Translations under genes and position numbers: made by a program
Shown here: piece after piece, positions 32,998 through 42,103 of the stretch
How positions within the stretch are numbered: position 1 is the first letter of the stretch
How the letters are laid out: the number at the start of each line of letters is the position of its first letter
Assembly (NCBI GenBank): GCA_964484185.1
Contig: CAZAEQ010000020.1
Location: 12,749-76,748 of the forward strand
Source: F1-120-MAGs238 sp964484185
GTDB taxonomy: Bacteria; Planctomycetota; Phycisphaerae; Phycisphaerales; UBA1924
Direction: 5' to 3'
Length of the DNA stretch: 64,000 bases
The notes under the pieces: generated by a model
Databases searched by the model: none
Seen by the model: only the letters and a program-made list of their open reading frames with translations
Told to the model about the DNA's origin: nothing

Positions 32998-34920
32998 TTA
33001 CTCTTTGACTTTGTACTCGGCATCAATCACATCATCAGGCTTGCCCGCCGCTGCACCTTGCGGCGCATCTGGCTTGGGCTCGGTGTAACCCGGTGCACCT
33101 GCGCCCGGCGCGTTCTTGGCCTGTGCTTCGTACATGACCTTGCCCAGCTCCATGCCGGCCTTTTCAAGATCGTTGTACGCGGCCTGAATGCTGTCTTTGT
33201 CATCGCCTGCCTTCAGACGAGATTCAAGAGTTGACATTGCGCTTTCGATCTTCGCACGCAGATCACCTGCGACCTTCGCGCCATGCTCTTCCAGAGACTT
33301 GCGAGTCTGGAAGACCAGGTTCTCTGAGCGATTCTTCAGGTCGACGATCTCACGCCGCTGCTTGTCAGCTTCAGCATTTGCTTCAGCTTCACGCTTCATG
33401 CGCTCAATCTCTTCCTTGGGCAAGCTGCCTGAGTCAGTGATTCGCGCATCGGCACGCTTGCCGCTGGCCTTATCGGTGGCGGTCACCGTCAAGATGCCGT
33501 TGGCATCGATCGAGAATTCCACCTCAATCTGCGGCACGCCACGTGGCGCGGGAGGAATACCCGTGAGCTCAAGTTCGCCCAGCAGGCGGTTATCTTTGGC
33601 AAACTCGCGCTCGCCCTGGTACACCTTGATCTGCACGCTGGTCTGGCTGTCCGCCGCGGTGGTGAAGGTTTCCTTGCGTGTCGCGGGAATCGTCGTGTTG
33701 CGTTCAATGAGCTTGGTCATCACGCCGCCGAGGGTTTCAACGCCGAGCGAGAGTGGCGTCACGTCGAGCAGCAGAATGTCTTTCACAGCGCCAGTCAACA
33801 CGCCACCTTGTAGAGCTGCCCCCACGGCAACCACTTCATCGGGGTTCACGCTGCGATTGGGTTCCTTGCCGAAAATCTCTTTGCAGATCTGCTGCACCTT
33901 GGGGATGCGGGTTGATCCGCCGACGAGCACGACTTCATCAATCTTGCTCGCGTCGATCTTCGCATCCTTGATCGCCTTGAGACATGGCTCGCGGAGCTTG
34001 TTGAACAGCGGCTCGCACAGGGTCTCAAACTTGGTACGTGTAACCGTGACCTGCAAGTGTTTGGGACCAGTCGCATCAGCCGTGATGAACGGCAGATTGA
34101 CGGTCGTCTCTTGCATCGTCGAAAGTTCGCACTTGGCTTTTTCAGCGGCCTCTTTCAAACGCTGAAGCGCCATTGCGTCCTTGGTAATGTCAATGCCTTC
34201 CTTCTTGCGGAATTCTTCGGCGATGTAGTTGATCAGGACTTGATCCCAGTCATCGCCGCCGAGGTGGCCATCGCCGTTGGTCGAGAGCACTTCGAACACG
34301 CCTTCGGCAACATCGAGCACCGACACGTCAAACGTGCCGCCGCCGAGATCGAAGACGGCGATCTTGCCAGACTTCTTCTTATCTACACCGAACGCGAGTG
34401 CCGCGGCGGTGGGTTCATTGATGATTCGTTCAACTTTGAGGCCAGCGATTTCGCCCGCGTCCTTGGTCGCCTGACGCTGAGCATCATTGAAATACGCGGG
34501 CACGGTGATGACCGCGCGTTCGACTTTTTCGCCCAGGTAGTCTTCAGCAGTTTTCTTGAGATCCATCAGCACGAAGGCTGAGATCTGTTGTGGTGTGTAT
34601 TGCTCGCCGCGGATCTGGACTTTTACGAAGTCGTCGTTCGCGCCCATGACCTGGTAGGGCACCATCTTCTCTTCGCCAAGCACTTCGGAGTGGCGGCGGC
34701 CCATGAACCGCTTGATTGAGAAGACGGTGTTCTTGGGGTTGGTCACCTGCTGGTGTTTGGCGGGATAGCCAATCAGGCGTTCGCCTTTATCCGTAAAGCC
34801 GATCACAGACGGCGTTAGCCGGCTGCCGCCAGAATTGATGAGGACCTTGGCCGCGCCGCCCTCCATGACAGCCACGACTGAGTTTGTTGTACCGAGGTCG
34901 ATTCCGATGATCTTGGACAT
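32998..34920 (-). CDS. dnaK: Chaperone protein DnaK (Hsp70)
   Basis: ATP-dependent Hsp70 chaperone, 640 residues, normal length. It starts MSKIIGIDLGTTNSVVAVME; further ATPase signatures are IFDLGGGTFDVS-like VFDLGGGTFDVSVLD (about residue 190) and VLVGGSTRIPKVQ (about 335). The substrate-binding domain starts near DVTPLSLGVETLGG. The C-terminus is Gly/Ala/Pro-rich and ends DDVIDAEYKVKE, close to the EEVKDKK-type tail. The ATG at 34920 begins the conserved sequence; an in-frame extension to 35073 is non-homologous. No grpE or dnaJ is adjacent and no CIRCE element is visible upstream. It diverges from the esterase gene at 35148. Confidence 0.97.
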   Translation of the reverse strand: MSKIIGIDLGTTNSVVAVMEGGAAKVLINSGGSRLTPSVIGFTDKGERLIGYPAKHQQVTNPKNTVFSIKRFMGRRHSEVLGEEKMVPYQVMGANDDFVKVQIRGEQYTPQQISAFVLMDLKKTAEDYLGEKVERAVITVPAYFNDAQRQATKDAGEIAGLKVERIINEPTAAALAFGVDKKKSGKIAVFDLGGGTFDVSVLDVAEGVFEVLSTNGDGHLGGDDWDQVLINYIAEEFRKKEGIDITKDAMALQRLKEAAEKAKCELSTMQETTVNLPFITADATGPKHLQVTVTRTKFETLCEPLFNKLREPCLKAIKDAKIDASKIDEVVLVGGSTRIPKVQQICKEIFGKEPNRSVNPDEVVAVGAALQGGVLTGAVKDILLLDVTPLSLGVETLGGVMTKLIERNTTIPATRKETFTTAADSQTSVQIKVYQGEREFAKDNRLLGELELTGIPPAPRGVPQIEVEFSIDANGILTVTATDKASGKRADARITDSGSLPKEEIERMKREAEANAEADKQRREIVDLKNRSENLVFQTRKSLEEHGAKVAGDLRAKIESAMSTLESRLKAGDDKDSIQAAYNDLEKAGMELGKVMYEAQAKNAPGAGAPGYTEPKPDAPQGAAAGKPDDVIDAEYKVKE

Positions 34921-35147
34921 AAGTAAGGATGCTCCATTCTGACGAGTCACCTTTGGGGCGATCGCCACAGAGTTAAATTGCAACCGGCGTGCCAAGGGGA
35001 GCTCCGCGCCCAGGCCCGTACAAAAGCCGGATTTGGCTTGATCCTGACCTCTTAGGGGCAATTCCATGGGCATCTAAGTTGGGCGATCTGCCAAAAGGGC
35101 AGAGGGCTCAGTGTGGTGCCTCAGACCCTTCGGCCGTAGGCTCTGTC

Positions 35148-36629
35148 ATGAAAATCCTCGGGTTTGCAGTCTCACTCTTTCTCGGACTCGCTTCACGTGC
35201 CCAAGTGGAGTTCGCACCTGTCACGCGCGAGGAACTTTCGTACGCGTACATGCGGTTCGACTCGCTCCTCTATGAGAATCCACAAACTCCCGAGCGGATG
35301 ATCGAAATCAATAAAGGCTTCGATGCCGTCACCCAGAAGTTCTTTACATTTCAGCTCGCCGCCGCGACGCGTGACTTGAACGAACTTTCTCTCTCGCTTC
35401 TCCCCGCCGATGCCGACAAAGATGCGTATCGCATCGCCTGGGCTCTCGCTACAGAACTCTCTCCTGCCGACATTCGCACTGATTCACCTGATGCGGCCAT
35501 TCTGCTCCGCAGCATGTACGCCGTCACTTCGCCAGCGCCAGTTTCGATTTTCGTTGAACTCGCGCCGTCGGACACTCCGTTGCTTCAACTGAAACCCACA
35601 CTGCACACACTCAAGTCTGATGAAAGCGCCCCGATAGTTCTCAAGCTGCCGCTGAAAGATGTGATCGGTGCCCGAGAGAACCTTGCGGTCACGCTTTCAT
35701 TTTCTCCCGATGAACGCTACGAAACGCGCCGATTCCTGATTCCTCGAACCGATCCCGATTTCTTTTCCGGCCCATTTGCCCGAAAGCTCGCAACACTACA
35801 AGCTGGTGAAGGAAAAGACGCGGGCTATCAGCGGGCGCAGGCAATCTGTGCGGAGCGAATCAAGATCTATTCAGGCACTCACTCCTCAATCCGCTCTGCT
35901 CAATACCTGCTTAATCCAAAAGTGCACGATCGCCAGCTTTACCAGGAACTTAAACTCCTCACCAGCGGCATCAATCCCTACCGCAATCGCCCGGGGGATA
36001 TCTGGCGTCCGATTATTCCGGCGAGTTCTAAATCGCCTCCGATTCCCTGCCGCGTATACGTTCCAGCAAATTTGACCGGACCGGCTTCAGGCAGTCCGCT
36101 CATCATCGCATTTCACGGCGCTGGCGGCGATGAGAGCATGTTCATGGACGCGTACGGCAATGGCGAAATCAAACGCCTCGCCGACGAGTTCGGGTTCATC
36201 GTCGCCTCTCCTTCTACTAGCGCCCTGATGGCAAATCCTGCCGGGCTCACCGATCTGGTCGAGCAGATCGCAGAAGATGTGCGGGTAGACCGCACCCGCA
36301 TTTACATCATCGGGCACTCCATGGGCGCGGGACTTGCTTCGACCATCGCAAACAAGCGCGCTGAAACGATCGCAGCGACGGTCTGCATCGCTGGCGGCAG
36401 CTTTGAAGCGACCCCCGGCTCAAAACTCACACCCACTCTTGTCATCGGTGCGCAACTCGACCCAATCATCCCCGCCGCGCGACTCGAAAAAAGCGCCGCC
36501 GCCGCCAAAGCCGCTGGATTACCAGTTGAATTTCGATTGGCTGAAAATCAGGGTCACACGTTGGTTGTGGGTACAAAGCTGAGAGAGTCGATCGAATGGG
36601 CGTTGTCCCATGCATTGAAGCGTAAGTAG
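35148..36629 (+). CDS. Exported alpha/beta-hydrolase (esterase/depolymerase-like)
   Basis: Protein of 493 residues with signal peptide MKILGFAVSLFLGLASRAQ. The N-terminal roughly 280 residues have no recognised domain. The C-terminal part is an alpha/beta-hydrolase: oxyanion region LIIAFHGAGGDESMF, nucleophile elbow IIGHSMGAGLAS (Ser about residue 390), VVIGAQLDPI-like LVIGAQLDPIIPAARLE carrying the acidic residue, and NQGHTLV with the catalytic His. This arrangement resembles PHB-depolymerase or feruloyl-esterase-like secreted esterases. The ATG at 35148 begins the signal peptide; the in-frame upstream extension is Pro/Arg-rich and unlikely. It converges on the phosphoesterase gene, 19 nt apart. 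Confidence 0.78.
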   Translation: MKILGFAVSLFLGLASRAQVEFAPVTREELSYAYMRFDSLLYENPQTPERMIEINKGFDAVTQKFFTFQLAAATRDLNELSLSLLPADADKDAYRIAWALATELSPADIRTDSPDAAILLRSMYAVTSPAPVSIFVELAPSDTPLLQLKPTLHTLKSDESAPIVLKLPLKDVIGARENLAVTLSFSPDERYETRRFLIPRTDPDFFSGPFARKLATLQAGEGKDAGYQRAQAICAERIKIYSGTHSSIRSAQYLLNPKVHDRQLYQELKLLTSGINPYRNRPGDIWRPIIPASSKSPPIPCRVYVPANLTGPASGSPLIIAFHGAGGDESMFMDAYGNGEIKRLADEFGFIVASPSTSALMANPAGLTDLVEQIAEDVRVDRTRIYIIGHSMGAGLASTIANKRAETIAATVCIAGGSFEATPGSKLTPTLVIGAQLDPIIPAARLEKSAAAAKAAGLPVEFRLAENQGHTLVVGTKLRESIEWALSHALKRK

Positions 36630-36648
36630 TTGAATCCGCGAACCGTAC

Positions 36649-38262
36649 TCACTTATTTGCATTTATCTGATACGAGTCAACAACCGTTCCATTGCCATCT
36701 CGTTCGCGAGACTGTGCCGCTCTGCCGCGCGACTGATCGCCGATCGATGCGCGAACAAACTCGATGGTTGAGCTTTCGGGGGCAACATGAACGCGCACAT
36801 GTCCCGGACTCGCGAGAATAGTCCCTGCTTTGTAGCCATATTCCATCGCGCTACGCGTGCTTCCCAAGTTGTTTCCTGGCTGGGCAACGCATTGGTACGC
36901 GATGCCATCCCGCTCAGCATGGACATAGAGGTGATCGTGGCCGTGGAAGACGGCGGAGACATGGTTCTTGACGAGGAGATCATGAATGGGCATGGGCCAG
37001 CCGGCGCGGTGTTGAGCGAAGCCGGGCGAGCCGTCGGCGTTTGTGCCGCCCCACTCGAAGAAAATGGAGGATTCAGTTCCGCCGCGGTTGGCTTTGCCGA
37101 GTCCGCCGACGAGGTGGTGAATGAAGACGAACTTGAATCTGGATTTTGAGGATTCGAGCGTGCGTGTGAGCCAGTCGTATTGATCGCGGCCGAGAGAACG
37201 AGCCCAGTTCTCATCGGTGGCCGCCGTGTCGACGTTCTGTGCAGGCACTTCGCCGGAAGGGCCGCGTCCCCCGCCCTTTGGCCTGGAGGTGGTAAACCAG
37301 AAAGGATCGAGGACGATGAACTGCGCATCTCCCCAGGTGAACGCGTAGTAGTTGGCTCCCTGATTATTCGCGAAGGATGTGCGGCCAGTGTACATCGAAG
37401 GTTTTTCGACGCTGAGTATTTCGGGCGCGGGGAAGTAGCGGGTGCGCTGAGCGAAGGACCATGCGGCGATGTTCTCCGCGCCTCGGGCGGCGTATCCGGC
37501 TTCGCCATCGTGATTTCCCAGCACCATGAAAAGGGGCGCGGAATGGCAGAGCTGGCCGAAGTAATAGCGCTGGGCGATGTACTGCGGAAGTGCTTCCTTG
37601 TATTCGCGGCGTTTGTCAGTCATGAAGGTGTCGCCGAGATCGATGTGGAAATCGGGATTGTCGGCGAGAGCGTTAGCGAGGGCTCGCTCATAGACCGCGG
37701 GAGTCATGACGGCATCAAGGTGGGAATCTGCCTGGATGGTGAAGGTGAAGGTGTCGCCGGGATTGCGAGGCGTGTGAAACGAGAAGAGGTCGCTGGAAGC
37801 GAATGGAGGCAGGTCAACACCGGGGGTGTCCCGTTCAACGGCCTTGAAGGTTCGATAGCGGAAGCGATAGGAGTATGCGGTGTCGGGCTTGAGTCCATCG
37901 AGCGACAACAGCGCGGGCTCGCCGGCTTTGAGTGACTCGGCGGGCGTGCGATCGAAGTGGTCGCTCCCAGCAATCGCAAACTCGATGAATCCATCGGTAT
38001 CAGCGCTGGTGATCACGCTGGCAGCGATGGAGGTGGAGGTTGGACGCACGAGCACGATGTCAAAGGGATGGGCGGGAACTTCAGTGTGGAAGGCGTTCAT
38101 CTGCGAGATGAGACCGCGACCATCTTTGCCGCCCTGTTTGGCGCGATCGGCGGGCTGCCGAGCCATCGTCTGGCTAGACGCGGAAAGAAGGAGTATGGCG
38201 GTCAGCACCATGACATTGATACGCGGGCGCACGAGATGAGTGAGTGGAGGAGAATGAGTCAT
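36649..38262 (-). CDS. Exported metallophosphoesterase (purple-acid-phosphatase-like), paralogue 1
   Basis: Protein of 537 residues with an N-terminal hydrophobic signal (VMVLTAILLLSASSQTMA). A beta-rich N-terminal domain (about 45-165), similar to the Fn3-like domain of purple acid phosphatases, ends YRFRYRTFK. The catalytic domain has IDLGDTF, VLGNHDGE, FIHHLVGG and VFHGHDHLYVH, the metal-binding blocks of calcineurin-like phosphoesterases. It shares domain order with the protein at 40195-41700. It is the last gene of a three-gene minus-strand cluster (phosphoesterase, YHYH-PEBP, phosphoesterase), 58 nt after the middle gene. The substrate is unknown; extracytoplasmic phosphate esters are likely. 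Confidence 0.82.
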   Translation of the reverse strand: MTHSPPLTHLVRPRINVMVLTAILLLSASSQTMARQPADRAKQGGKDGRGLISQMNAFHTEVPAHPFDIVLVRPTSTSIAASVITSADTDGFIEFAIAGSDHFDRTPAESLKAGEPALLSLDGLKPDTAYSYRFRYRTFKAVERDTPGVDLPPFASSDLFSFHTPRNPGDTFTFTIQADSHLDAVMTPAVYERALANALADNPDFHIDLGDTFMTDKRREYKEALPQYIAQRYYFGQLCHSAPLFMVLGNHDGEAGYAARGAENIAAWSFAQRTRYFPAPEILSVEKPSMYTGRTSFANNQGANYYAFTWGDAQFIVLDPFWFTTSRPKGGGRGPSGEVPAQNVDTAATDENWARSLGRDQYDWLTRTLESSKSRFKFVFIHHLVGGLGKANRGGTESSIFFEWGGTNADGSPGFAQHRAGWPMPIHDLLVKNHVSAVFHGHDHLYVHAERDGIAYQCVAQPGNNLGSTRSAMEYGYKAGTILASPGHVRVHVAPESSTIEFVRASIGDQSRGRAAQSRERDGNGTVVDSYQINANK

Positions 38263-38320
38263 GCACAGTCCACATTAGTGAAAAGCTATCACGTCAGAGG
38301 CCGGAACACACACACACTGG

Positions 38321-40198
38321 TCAAGGCCGCGCGTAGGTCACATCGAGGGTTGCGGTCGCGAGCGTCGTGTCCTTGATGGCGGCGAGCAATTCATCCATCG
38401 TGGCACCGTTGCGACTTGCGGGAGTGATGAGCGGATCGGCCGACAGTGCGTAGACGGTGAGAGTGTACTTCTTGTCGCCAGGTCCCTGCGAGCAAGGCGG
38501 GGCGTATTCAGCACGGCGATTTACCGTGTTGATGCCGCGCGTGCCGATGACGGTCTGGCCTTTTTCAAGCGAGACTGTGTCGGCGGGGATGTTGTAGAGC
38601 ACGATATAGACGTGCTTGTCTTCACCGGGTTTATCACCGGGCCGGGGCGGGCCAGGGATGTGGTGCATGGTGACCGCGAAGGACTTTGTCCCCTGAGGTG
38701 GTTTTGCCCATGAAAGCGGCGGCGAGATGCTTGCGCCATCGCAGGCGAATTCGGCGGGGAGCTTGCCGTCTGCGCTGATCGCGGAACTGGTGAGCGAGAA
38801 GTCGGATGCCGGAGCCTTGGGATCGTTCGAAGGTTTTTCTATTGGCTGTGCGGCGGGTGCCGGTTCATCACGACGGGGCGGCTGAGTGTTGGGGTCGCGG
38901 GGCCGGCCATTGCCGCGGCGCGGACGATCGGAATTATCGCCGCGAGGAGGACGATCGCGACCGGTGCGGGCGGAGTAGGTTTCGGTCTTTTTTGTGCCGT
39001 CGGGATCAATGAAATCGAACGTGTATTTGCCGCCATCTTCCGCGCGGAAATTCCAGTAATGTCTGGCACCAGCAAGCGTGTATTCGAGCGACCAGGATTT
39101 TTCGCCCAGGGTTTTGAAGTCGGTGATCGTCGCGCCTCGGAGGGGGCGGCCAGATTCGCGGACTGGATTGGCGCGGGGCTGTGGATCGACCTGATCTTCC
39201 TTCACCGTAACTTTGCCGCGCATGCCGCCGTTGATGTATGGGTACGTCGTGCTGGCGTGATAGTGATAGAGACCCTTTGAGCCATCGGCGTTCAGAGCGA
39301 AGTGGCCGTTGAGTTCATCGAGTTTCTCGGCGCCGCTGAGCGGGCAGGATCTTTCCGCGGCTTTGGCGGCGGGATCGAAGAGGCCATAGATCGGGAAACC
39401 ATCGAGTGCGTAGGCAAGAGGTTTGTCCTTGCCGATGGTTTTCTGGAGAACGAGAGGCGCGATGTGATAGTGATAGTCATCAGCCCTGCCGCAGTGGCCG
39501 CCGAATTCATCGAGTTCGCCGGCCTTGAGCGCATCATCGCCGCGGTTATTGAGTGCGTTGAAGATGGGGACGCCGTTGGCCGCAAGAGCGATTGCGCCGC
39601 GATAGAGCTGGGTCTTGCCGGAAACGGGTTTGTCTGCGAGCTGTGGGTTGAGGGGAATGCGCCAGGCATTGTTGCCGGTGTATGCCTGCGGGAGGGGTAC
39701 CTGCTGCTGCCAGCTTTTGATGCCGACCATGAGCGGATATGTCACGGGCGCGTGCGGCAAACCATCGGATTCGATAAAGAGGTATTGATCATCCCAGCGA
39801 GTTTTAACGAAGGGGGCGAAGAGATCGAAGGATGCCGCTTGCGCGGGCTTGGGTGTGCTCTTCTTCGCGACGGGGTCCTGACTCGTCTGAATCTCGTTGA
39901 TCGCTGTGACGTGGGCAATGCGAAGCTGGGCTTCGGTGCGACCATCGGGGTCGAGATCGGCGAGAGCGAACACGACAACATCGCCGGGAGAGCGTTCGAT
40001 ACTGACGAGGGCGCCATCGGGCCCGCCGCGGGCAGCGAGGAAAGAGCCCCGAACAGATTCGCCGGTTCTGGCGTTGGTCCAATTGCGGATTGAAGGCGTA
40101 TCTAAGCTGTGATTTCCATCTTGATCAGGGGGATGGGCGAGGGCTGCGAGCGCGAATGCAAGGACGGATGCGATTGCGAAAGGTGGATGCGTACTCAT
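38321..40198 (-). CDS. Exported YHYH-domain / PEBP (Raf-kinase-inhibitor-like) fusion protein
   Basis: Protein of 625 residues with a short signal peptide (IASVLAFALAALA). The central part (about 140-360) is a YHYH domain with DDYHYHIAPLVLQ, ALDGFPIYGLFDP and GLYHYHAST, a His-rich module of bacterial exported proteins of unknown function. After a proline/arginine-rich linker (about 435-480) comes a YbhB/YbcL-type phosphatidylethanolamine-binding domain: FACDGASISPPLSW, FAVTMHHIPG, HVYIVLYNIPAD and YAPPCSQGPGDKKYTLTVYAL. The start codon overlaps the stop of the upstream phosphoesterase by 4 nt, so translation is probably coupled. Linking YHYH, PEBP and phosphoesterases suggests handling of phosphorylated or oxidised substrates outside the cytoplasm, but that is inference. 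Confidence 0.8.
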   Translation of the reverse strand: MSTHPPFAIASVLAFALAALAHPPDQDGNHSLDTPSIRNWTNARTGESVRGSFLAARGGPDGALVSIERSPGDVVVFALADLDPDGRTEAQLRIAHVTAINEIQTSQDPVAKKSTPKPAQAASFDLFAPFVKTRWDDQYLFIESDGLPHAPVTYPLMVGIKSWQQQVPLPQAYTGNNAWRIPLNPQLADKPVSGKTQLYRGAIALAANGVPIFNALNNRGDDALKAGELDEFGGHCGRADDYHYHIAPLVLQKTIGKDKPLAYALDGFPIYGLFDPAAKAAERSCPLSGAEKLDELNGHFALNADGSKGLYHYHASTTYPYINGGMRGKVTVKEDQVDPQPRANPVRESGRPLRGATITDFKTLGEKSWSLEYTLAGARHYWNFRAEDGGKYTFDFIDPDGTKKTETYSARTGRDRPPRGDNSDRPRRGNGRPRDPNTQPPRRDEPAPAAQPIEKPSNDPKAPASDFSLTSSAISADGKLPAEFACDGASISPPLSWAKPPQGTKSFAVTMHHIPGPPRPGDKPGEDKHVYIVLYNIPADTVSLEKGQTVIGTRGINTVNRRAEYAPPCSQGPGDKKYTLTVYALSADPLITPASRNGATMDELLAAIKDTTLATATLDVTYARP

Positions 40199-41700
40199 GG
40201 CTTGCCTTCCGGGCCAGACACGCGCGGTGCGACGGTGTACGAGTGTGCGAGGGCGCCGTTGGTTCTACCCTCGCCCTCATCCTGCTTGCGGAATGAGCTC
40301 ACATACTCGACTTTGGCTGATTCGTGTGAGACTGTGACGCGGAGATGGCCCGAGTTGGGGCGAATATCTCCGGTTTTGTAGGCCTCGCGATTGAATGCTG
40401 TGAATGTGGAGTCGGCGGGATTGGGAACTGCCTGATAGATCACGCCTTCGAGCTCCTGTTTGGCATAGATGTGATCGTGGCCTTGAAAGAAGATGGTGAC
40501 TCCGCTGTCACGCATCAGGTTATGGATTGGCTGCTTCCATGTGGGTCGCATGGTGGAAAAGCGATCCACTCCGCGCTGGTCTTCGCCGCCCCATTCATAT
40601 TTTGTCGCGACCTCTACCGCACCACGGCCCGTGCCAAGAACGTGATGTGAAAACACGAACTTGAACGGGGACTTGCTCTCCCGCAAAGTCTTACTGAGCC
40701 ATGCGTATTGAGCATCTCCCAGCGTGATGTTCCAAAGGTCTCGCCCGCGTTTTCCATCACTCTTGCCGCCGCCCTTTCCTGCGCCCTTGCCATCGTTCTT
40801 TCCTTCGACTCCCGCCTCGTTATCAACCGCGACACTGGAATGCCAGTACGGATCGATTACGACAAAGAGTGCATCCCCCCAGGTCCACGCGTAGTAGTCA
40901 CGCAGCAATCCGATGTGTTCGACTTTGTCACTGTTTCCGGTGTAGAACTCATCTGGCGCGGGCAACGGAAAAAACTTTATGCGGGCAGTCCCCGCGTACA
41001 CCGCGGCGTTGTTAGCGGTTCCATCAAGCAGGTATCTTGCCGCCTGCTCGTGGTTTCCATTCACAAGAAACAATGGCGATGTACGGCCGATCAACCCAAG
41101 AAAGCCGCGCTGATGCGCATACACCGCATCGACCGACTCCTGATTCAACAATTTGCGACTGATCAGACGCTCGATACTGAAATCATCGCCCATAGTGAAG
41201 TAGAAGTCCGGCGCATCTTTGGCGACGTTGTTCATCGTCTGCACATACAGATCCGGATCGTACATCTTGCCGAGACGCTCGGGATGAGAATCGCCCTGAA
41301 GAGCAAAAGTGAATGTTTCCCCCGGAGCCCGCTGTGTGTGAAACACACACGGCTCGCCAATTGAAAACTCCGTTGCGCTGCCAGTTCTGGTGCGCGTGCG
41401 ATACGTGTATGTGCTGGAAGCACGAAGCGAAGTCAGTTCAAATTCGACCGGTTTTCCGGCGTAGACGCTTTTTACCGCCGACTTTGAACTCAGTAGCTTG
41501 TCGTCAACACCGTATTCGATGAACACTTCCGCATCGGTTGCGGAAAGCACGCTCACTGCTATCGAGTGTTCAGTAGGGCGTCCCAACACTGTGGAAAGTC
41601 CTGCCAGCGGCCCAGGCCGCGATTGCGGGTCTTTCCCCTGACCAAACGATGTCGAAACGATTAAGAGCAAAACCAAGAGCAGAAATCGATAGTGAATCAT
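40195..41700 (-). CDS. Exported metallophosphoesterase (purple-acid-phosphatase-like), paralogue 2
   Basis: Protein of 501 residues. The ATG at 41700 opens a clear signal peptide (MIHYRFLLLVLLLIVSTSFG); the in-frame extension to 41850 is discarded. It has an N-terminal Fn3-like domain (AEVFIEYGVDD to YTYRTRTR), then metal-binding blocks FTMGDDFS, LVNGNHEQ, FSHHVLGTGR and FFQGHDHIYAK. In the first block GDD replaces the GDT of its paralogue. A Gly/Lys-rich insertion (about 315-345) is unique to this copy. First gene of the three-gene cluster. Confidence 0.8.
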   Translation of the reverse strand: MIHYRFLLLVLLLIVSTSFGQGKDPQSRPGPLAGLSTVLGRPTEHSIAVSVLSATDAEVFIEYGVDDKLLSSKSAVKSVYAGKPVEFELTSLRASSTYTYRTRTRTGSATEFSIGEPCVFHTQRAPGETFTFALQGDSHPERLGKMYDPDLYVQTMNNVAKDAPDFYFTMGDDFSIERLISRKLLNQESVDAVYAHQRGFLGLIGRTSPLFLVNGNHEQAARYLLDGTANNAAVYAGTARIKFFPLPAPDEFYTGNSDKVEHIGLLRDYYAWTWGDALFVVIDPYWHSSVAVDNEAGVEGKNDGKGAGKGGGKSDGKRGRDLWNITLGDAQYAWLSKTLRESKSPFKFVFSHHVLGTGRGAVEVATKYEWGGEDQRGVDRFSTMRPTWKQPIHNLMRDSGVTIFFQGHDHIYAKQELEGVIYQAVPNPADSTFTAFNREAYKTGDIRPNSGHLRVTVSHESAKVEYVSSFRKQDEGEGRTNGALAHSYTVAPRVSGPEGKP

Positions 41701-42103
41701 GGAACTTCCATCGGATGTGTTGTGTGCCACCGGTAAGCCCTCAATCGAGCCTCCCCTCAGCTTCGGTCGTCCTTCAAACTCTGTGCCAAACGTCTGCTTC
41801 AACGAGATATTGCGGCCGCACCTGCCCGGCGGGACAACGTGAATTGACATTCGTCAGTGCAACGCCGGCCAGACCTTAGAGTGGGGCTTTTGTTCCTACC
41901 AAACGTCGAACAGTGGCTCGGTTTGCAAGTGCCTTTCTCTCCATTCAGTTCTCGAAAAAGCCTTTCTCATCGCCTCTTACCGATCGCTTCCCTATCCTTC
42001 CGTCTCTCCGCATGCAACCTCCGCCGCGCCTGCGAGACCGTGGGAATTCAACCCCGTCCGACGCGCGATGTGAGCGAATCTTGAGAAAAGGGTTTTTTGT
42101 CCT
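41701..42103. other. Divergent intergenic region with probable long helicase leader
   Basis: 403 nt between divergent start codons. It contains no convincing open frame. A TTGACA at 41844-41849 (plus strand) has no -10 partner at the right distance. The last 200 nt are pyrimidine-rich on the plus strand and run into the helicase gene without a strong ribosome-binding site, which would suit a long, possibly structured 5' UTR. No known riboswitch motif was seen. Confidence 0.35.

Noticed and set aside
34921..35073. 51-codon N-terminal extension of DnaK
   Set aside because: DnaK proteins begin at MSKIIGIDLGTT; the extension is unrelated sequence in the divergent promoter region.
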